Shown here: one piece after another, positions 55,451 to 57,834 of the stretch | Layout of the letters: each line of letters opens with the position of its first letter | How positions within the stretch are numbered: position 1 is the first letter of the stretch | Source of the DNA: an uncultured Planctomycetaceae bacterium | GTDB lineage: Bacteria; Planctomycetota; Planctomycetia; Gemmatales; Gemmataceae | Assembly (NCBI GenBank): GCA_937888715.1 | Contig: CALARU010000386.1 | Location: forward strand, 1 to 57,834 | Length of the DNA stretch: 57,834 nt | Direction: 5' to 3' | Translations under genes and position numbers: made by a program | Notes under the pieces: model-generated | Databases searched by the model: none | What the model was told of the DNA's origin: nothing | Seen by the model: only the letters and a program-made list of their open reading frames with translations

Positions 55451-56557
55451 ATGCTTGCAAAACTAGCCTTGGAAGATGGGACTGTTTTTACCGGCAAAGG
55501 ATTTGGTGCCCAGGTTGAATCTACTGGTGAAGTAGTATTTAACACCAGTATGACTGGCTATCAGGAGGTTATCACAGACCCATCCTATAAAGGCCAGATT
55601 GTAACCATGACTTACCCTTTGATTGGTAATTACGGGGTTAATCATGAAGATGTCGAATCGAATTCTCCTCAGATTGAAGGTTTCGTGGTTCGAGAACTAA
55701 CAAAAATACCTAGCAATTATCGTTCGACCAATGATTTAAGCCACTATTTACAAAAAGCAGGGATTTGCGGTATCGAGGGGATTGATACAAGGGCTTTAGT
55801 TAGAAGGCTCCGTATTCGGGGTGCAATGAAAGGTATCCTTTCTTGCATTGAAATGGACAACAAAAAGCTAGTTCAAAAGGCAATTTCAAGTTCAACGATG
55901 GCTGGTGCAGATCTTGCGCAATTAGTAATGCCAAAAGCTATGTCAACTTGGAAAGAAGGCTTCACCAACTCTTTAGTCACTTACCTAACTCCAACTAAAC
56001 CAACTCACCATGTGGTTGCTTTAGATTACGGCATGAAGCAAAATATATTAAGGTGCTTGGTTCAAATCGGATGCAAAGTAACGGTACTTCCTGGAAATTG
56101 CACGTCGCAAGATGTGCTTGATCAAAATCCAGACGGGATTTTTCTTTCCAACGGCCCCGGAGACCCGGCTGCTGTAACCTATGCCCACAAGACAATTTCC
56201 GAGCTTATAGGCAAAAAACCTATTTTTGGCATTTGCCTTGGGCACCAATTAATAGCTCATGCTTGCGGTGCAAGCACATTCAAATTAAAATTTGGGCATC
56301 GTGGTTCAAACCAACCTGTTTTAAACCTTTCCAGTAAAAAAGTTGAAATAACCTCACAAAACCATGGTTTCGCAGTGGGTATGGATACGTTGCCAAAAAG
56401 CCTTGAACCTACTCACATCAATCTTAATGATAACACTCTCGAAGGCATGAAACATAAAACGCTGCCATTAATGAGCGTCCAATATCACCCAGAATCCTCT
56501 GCGGGGCCCCACGATAGCAGCTATTTATTTGAATCATTCCGTGATATGATGGGGTAA
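55451..56557 (+). CDS. carA: Carbamoyl-phosphate synthase small subunit
   Basis: A 368-residue glutaminase subunit that supplies ammonia to CarB for carbamoyl phosphate in arginine and pyrimidine synthesis. The N-terminal domain has GFGAQVESTGEVVFNTSMTGYQE, then a class I glutamine amidotransferase domain with the nucleophile C262 in FGICLGHQ and H346/E348 in QYHPESS. The ATG at 55451 gives the standard start; the frame is open upstream to 55361 and GGGAG lies about 13 bases before. No carB in the window. Confidence 0.95.
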   Translation: MLAKLALEDGTVFTGKGFGAQVESTGEVVFNTSMTGYQEVITDPSYKGQIVTMTYPLIGNYGVNHEDVESNSPQIEGFVVRELTKIPSNYRSTNDLSHYLQKAGICGIEGIDTRALVRRLRIRGAMKGILSCIEMDNKKLVQKAISSSTMAGADLAQLVMPKAMSTWKEGFTNSLVTYLTPTKPTHHVVALDYGMKQNILRCLVQIGCKVTVLPGNCTSQDVLDQNPDGIFLSNGPGDPAAVTYAHKTISELIGKKPIFGICLGHQLIAHACGASTFKLKFGHRGSNQPVLNLSSKKVEITSQNHGFAVGMDTLPKSLEPTHINLNDNTLEGMKHKTLPLMSVQYHPESSAGPHDSSYLFESFRDMMG

Positions 56558-56585
56558 TTCAAAACTCACAAGCATTCGGAATAAC

Positions 56586-57569
56586 ATGAAAACGACCATA
56601 TTAATCGCATTATTTTTTATGGTGGAATATTGTGCATCCCAATTAAATGCAAGTACCTTTATAGAAGAGCAGGGCTCTTTTAAAGTTGGCTCCAAGCCTG
56701 AATCCCCAAAAACACCTGAAATCTATCACCTCAAAAAAGCTTTACTAAATTATACCTTGAAACCTAAGCATCAGCTTCCGGTTTCCAATGTAGATGTATT
56801 TACCCTTACTTTTCCATCCGTGATAACGACTCCTTTTCCAGAAAACAACATGGTCTATGCAGAATATTATGTGCCTAGAAATTTGAAAACCTTCCCTGCC
56901 ACGGTTGTTCTTGATATTACTGGTGGTGATCAATCATTATCCCGCACTATTTCCTCTTATCTTGCTTCTAGGGGAATAGGGTGCCTTTTTGTTCAAATGG
57001 CTTATTATGGGCCTAGGAGGCCCCCTGAAAGCAAAGTTCGCCTTCTATCTCCGGATATCAAACATACCCTCAAAGCTATCCAGCAAACCGTCTTGGATAT
57101 TCGATCTGCTATTGCTTGGCTTGAACAACGTAACGACGTCGATAAAACCAGACTTGGAATCACTGGTACCAGCTTGGGAAGCATGATCGGCGCCCTTAGC
57201 GCTGAAATGGAACCATCGGTCACCAAAGTTGTTGTACTTTTAGGCGGTGGCGGATTAATTGAGGGGTATTATGATCACCCCCAAGCTCTTATTGCTAGAA
57301 AAGCTTTCGAGTTATTTGGCGGCACAAAAAAACAACTTGTTGATCTTCTTGCACCTGTAGACCCTTTAACTCACGCAGAAAACCTTAAAACTAAGCAACT
57401 TTTACAAATCGCGGGCAGAAATGATGTTATTGTTCCCCCCGTTATGGCGCAGGCACTTTGGGAAAAAAGCGGAAAGCAACAAATCCAATGGTATGACTGC
57501 GGGCATTACACTGCAGCATTCTACTTTTTTGACGCTCTTAATTTAATTGCTCAACACCTAAAAAAGTAA
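56586..57569 (+). CDS. Secreted alpha/beta hydrolase
   Basis: A 327-residue exported hydrolase. The signal peptide covers about residues 1-23. The nucleophile elbow GTSLG (S196) sits after a helix, the acid is probably the Asp in GRNDVIVPP, and the His is in DCGHYTAAF. Layout resembles dienelactone hydrolase and acetyl-xylan-esterase-type enzymes, with VVLDITGGDQSLSR forming the early strand and oxyanion loop. Substrate unknown. GGA lies six bases before the ATG. It ends at a hairpin shared with the convergent typA gene. Confidence 0.85.
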   Translation: MKTTILIALFFMVEYCASQLNASTFIEEQGSFKVGSKPESPKTPEIYHLKKALLNYTLKPKHQLPVSNVDVFTLTFPSVITTPFPENNMVYAEYYVPRNLKTFPATVVLDITGGDQSLSRTISSYLASRGIGCLFVQMAYYGPRRPPESKVRLLSPDIKHTLKAIQQTVLDIRSAIAWLEQRNDVDKTRLGITGTSLGSMIGALSAEMEPSVTKVVVLLGGGGLIEGYYDHPQALIARKAFELFGGTKKQLVDLLAPVDPLTHAENLKTKQLLQIAGRNDVIVPPVMAQALWEKSGKQQIQWYDCGHYTAAFYFFDALNLIAQHLKK

Positions 57570-57597
57570 GTCCTGTATTTCACAGCCTAATAACAAC

Positions 57598-57626
57598 AAA
57601 ACCCCTGGGTATTGGCCAAGGGTTTT
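57598..57626. terminator. Bidirectional hairpin terminator
   Basis: AAAACCCCTGG pairs with CCAAGGGTTTT with one mismatch and a seven-base loop, 28 bases after the hydrolase stop and 32 bases beyond the typA stop. A-rich on one side and T-rich on the other, so it fits intrinsic termination in both directions. Confidence 0.75.
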
Positions 57627-57658
57627 GAATTATCATTTCAATCAGCAGAATGAAATTG

Positions 57659-57834
57659 TTAGTTACTTCGATTCGATCGTTTTCGATCGTTTTCTTTGAG
57701 GTACATCTTCCTCAAGCGAATCGCCTTGGGGGTTATTTCAACCAACTCATCATCTTCGATATATTCAAGAGCAAGTTCTAAAGTTAATACCCGTGGCGGT
57801 TTAATGACAGAAACTCCATCCGAACCAGAGGCTC
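57659..57834 (-). CDS. typA: TypA/BipA GTPase, C-terminal fragment (cut by window edge)
   Basis: The last about 58 codons of a gene that continues beyond the window. The minus-strand translation reads [20 protein letters not shown], then [37 protein letters not shown] and a stop at 57661-57659. This matches the conserved C-terminus of TypA/BipA (RASGxDE..., [21 protein letters not shown]). TypA is a ribosome-binding translational GTPase involved in assembly and stress response. Only the tail is visible, so GTPase motifs cannot be checked. Confidence 0.9.
   Translation of the reverse strand, partial: ASGSDGVSVIKPPRVLTLELALEYIEDDELVEITPKAIRLRKMYLKENDRKRSNRSN

Overview
The window is an AT-rich stretch of a bacterial chromosome. 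It most likely comes from a member of the Planctomycetota. The reasons are: Tat-exported Gfo/Idh/MocA oxidoreductases, a DUF6807 (PmoA-like) protein, a DoxX protein with a very long soluble insert, an ATP synthase whose b and c subunits carry apparent signal peptides, GYF_2-like modules fused to ExbD proteins, and many secreted orphan proteins. The assignment is inference from gene content and could not be checked by search.

Layout. 1-9.6 kb: XerD-type recombinase, a lipoprotein with a phosphatase-like remnant, a transsulfuration PLP enzyme, a deoxyhypusine-synthase-like enzyme, an M2/M3-type peptidase, an orphan receiver protein, an M32 carboxypeptidase and Rho. 9.8-11.9 kb: GlgX. 11.9-19.7 kb: a complete F1Fo ATP synthase operon on the minus strand (atpZ-like, atpI-like, atpB-E-F-H-A-G-D-C). 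20-25 kb: a DUF4912 protein, ApbE, DoxX and a Gfo/Idh/MocA enzyme, closed by a strong hairpin terminator. 25-29 kb: a three-gene minus-strand operon (DUF6807 protein, POT transporter, DUF4432 epimerase-like protein). 29-33.5 kb: AlaC-type aminotransferase, ACT-domain protein, protein kinase, CoaD and an M50 protease.

33.5-37.1 kb holds the most unusual locus. It is a very tight five-gene minus-strand operon encoding a JAMM isopeptidase-like protein, a 62-residue protein, a stand-alone E2 with a well-preserved catalytic core, an E1/ThiF-like activating enzyme and a 388-residue protein I do not recognise. This is the complete writer and eraser machinery of a ubiquitin-like conjugation system. 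It has no recognisable ubiquitin-fold modifier, no CD-NTase (so it is not CBASS) and no obvious defence genes around it. The 62-residue protein is the only candidate small partner, and it lacks a C-terminal di-glycine.

37.3-57.8 kb: PfkB sugar kinase, a second Gfo/Idh/MocA enzyme, MoxR, a minimal zinc protease, an HpaI-type aldolase, two small secreted proteins, ArgC, an amidase, a TolQ/ExbD/ExbD set with a TonB/TolA-like partner on the opposite strand, RibD, TruA-AroA, a large secreted orphan, glycosyltransferase 9-Maf-CarA, a secreted alpha/beta hydrolase, and the C-terminal end of TypA/BipA at the edge. No tRNA, rRNA, CRISPR array, insertion sequence or prophage was seen. Apart from the ubiquitin-like operon the content is mostly housekeeping.
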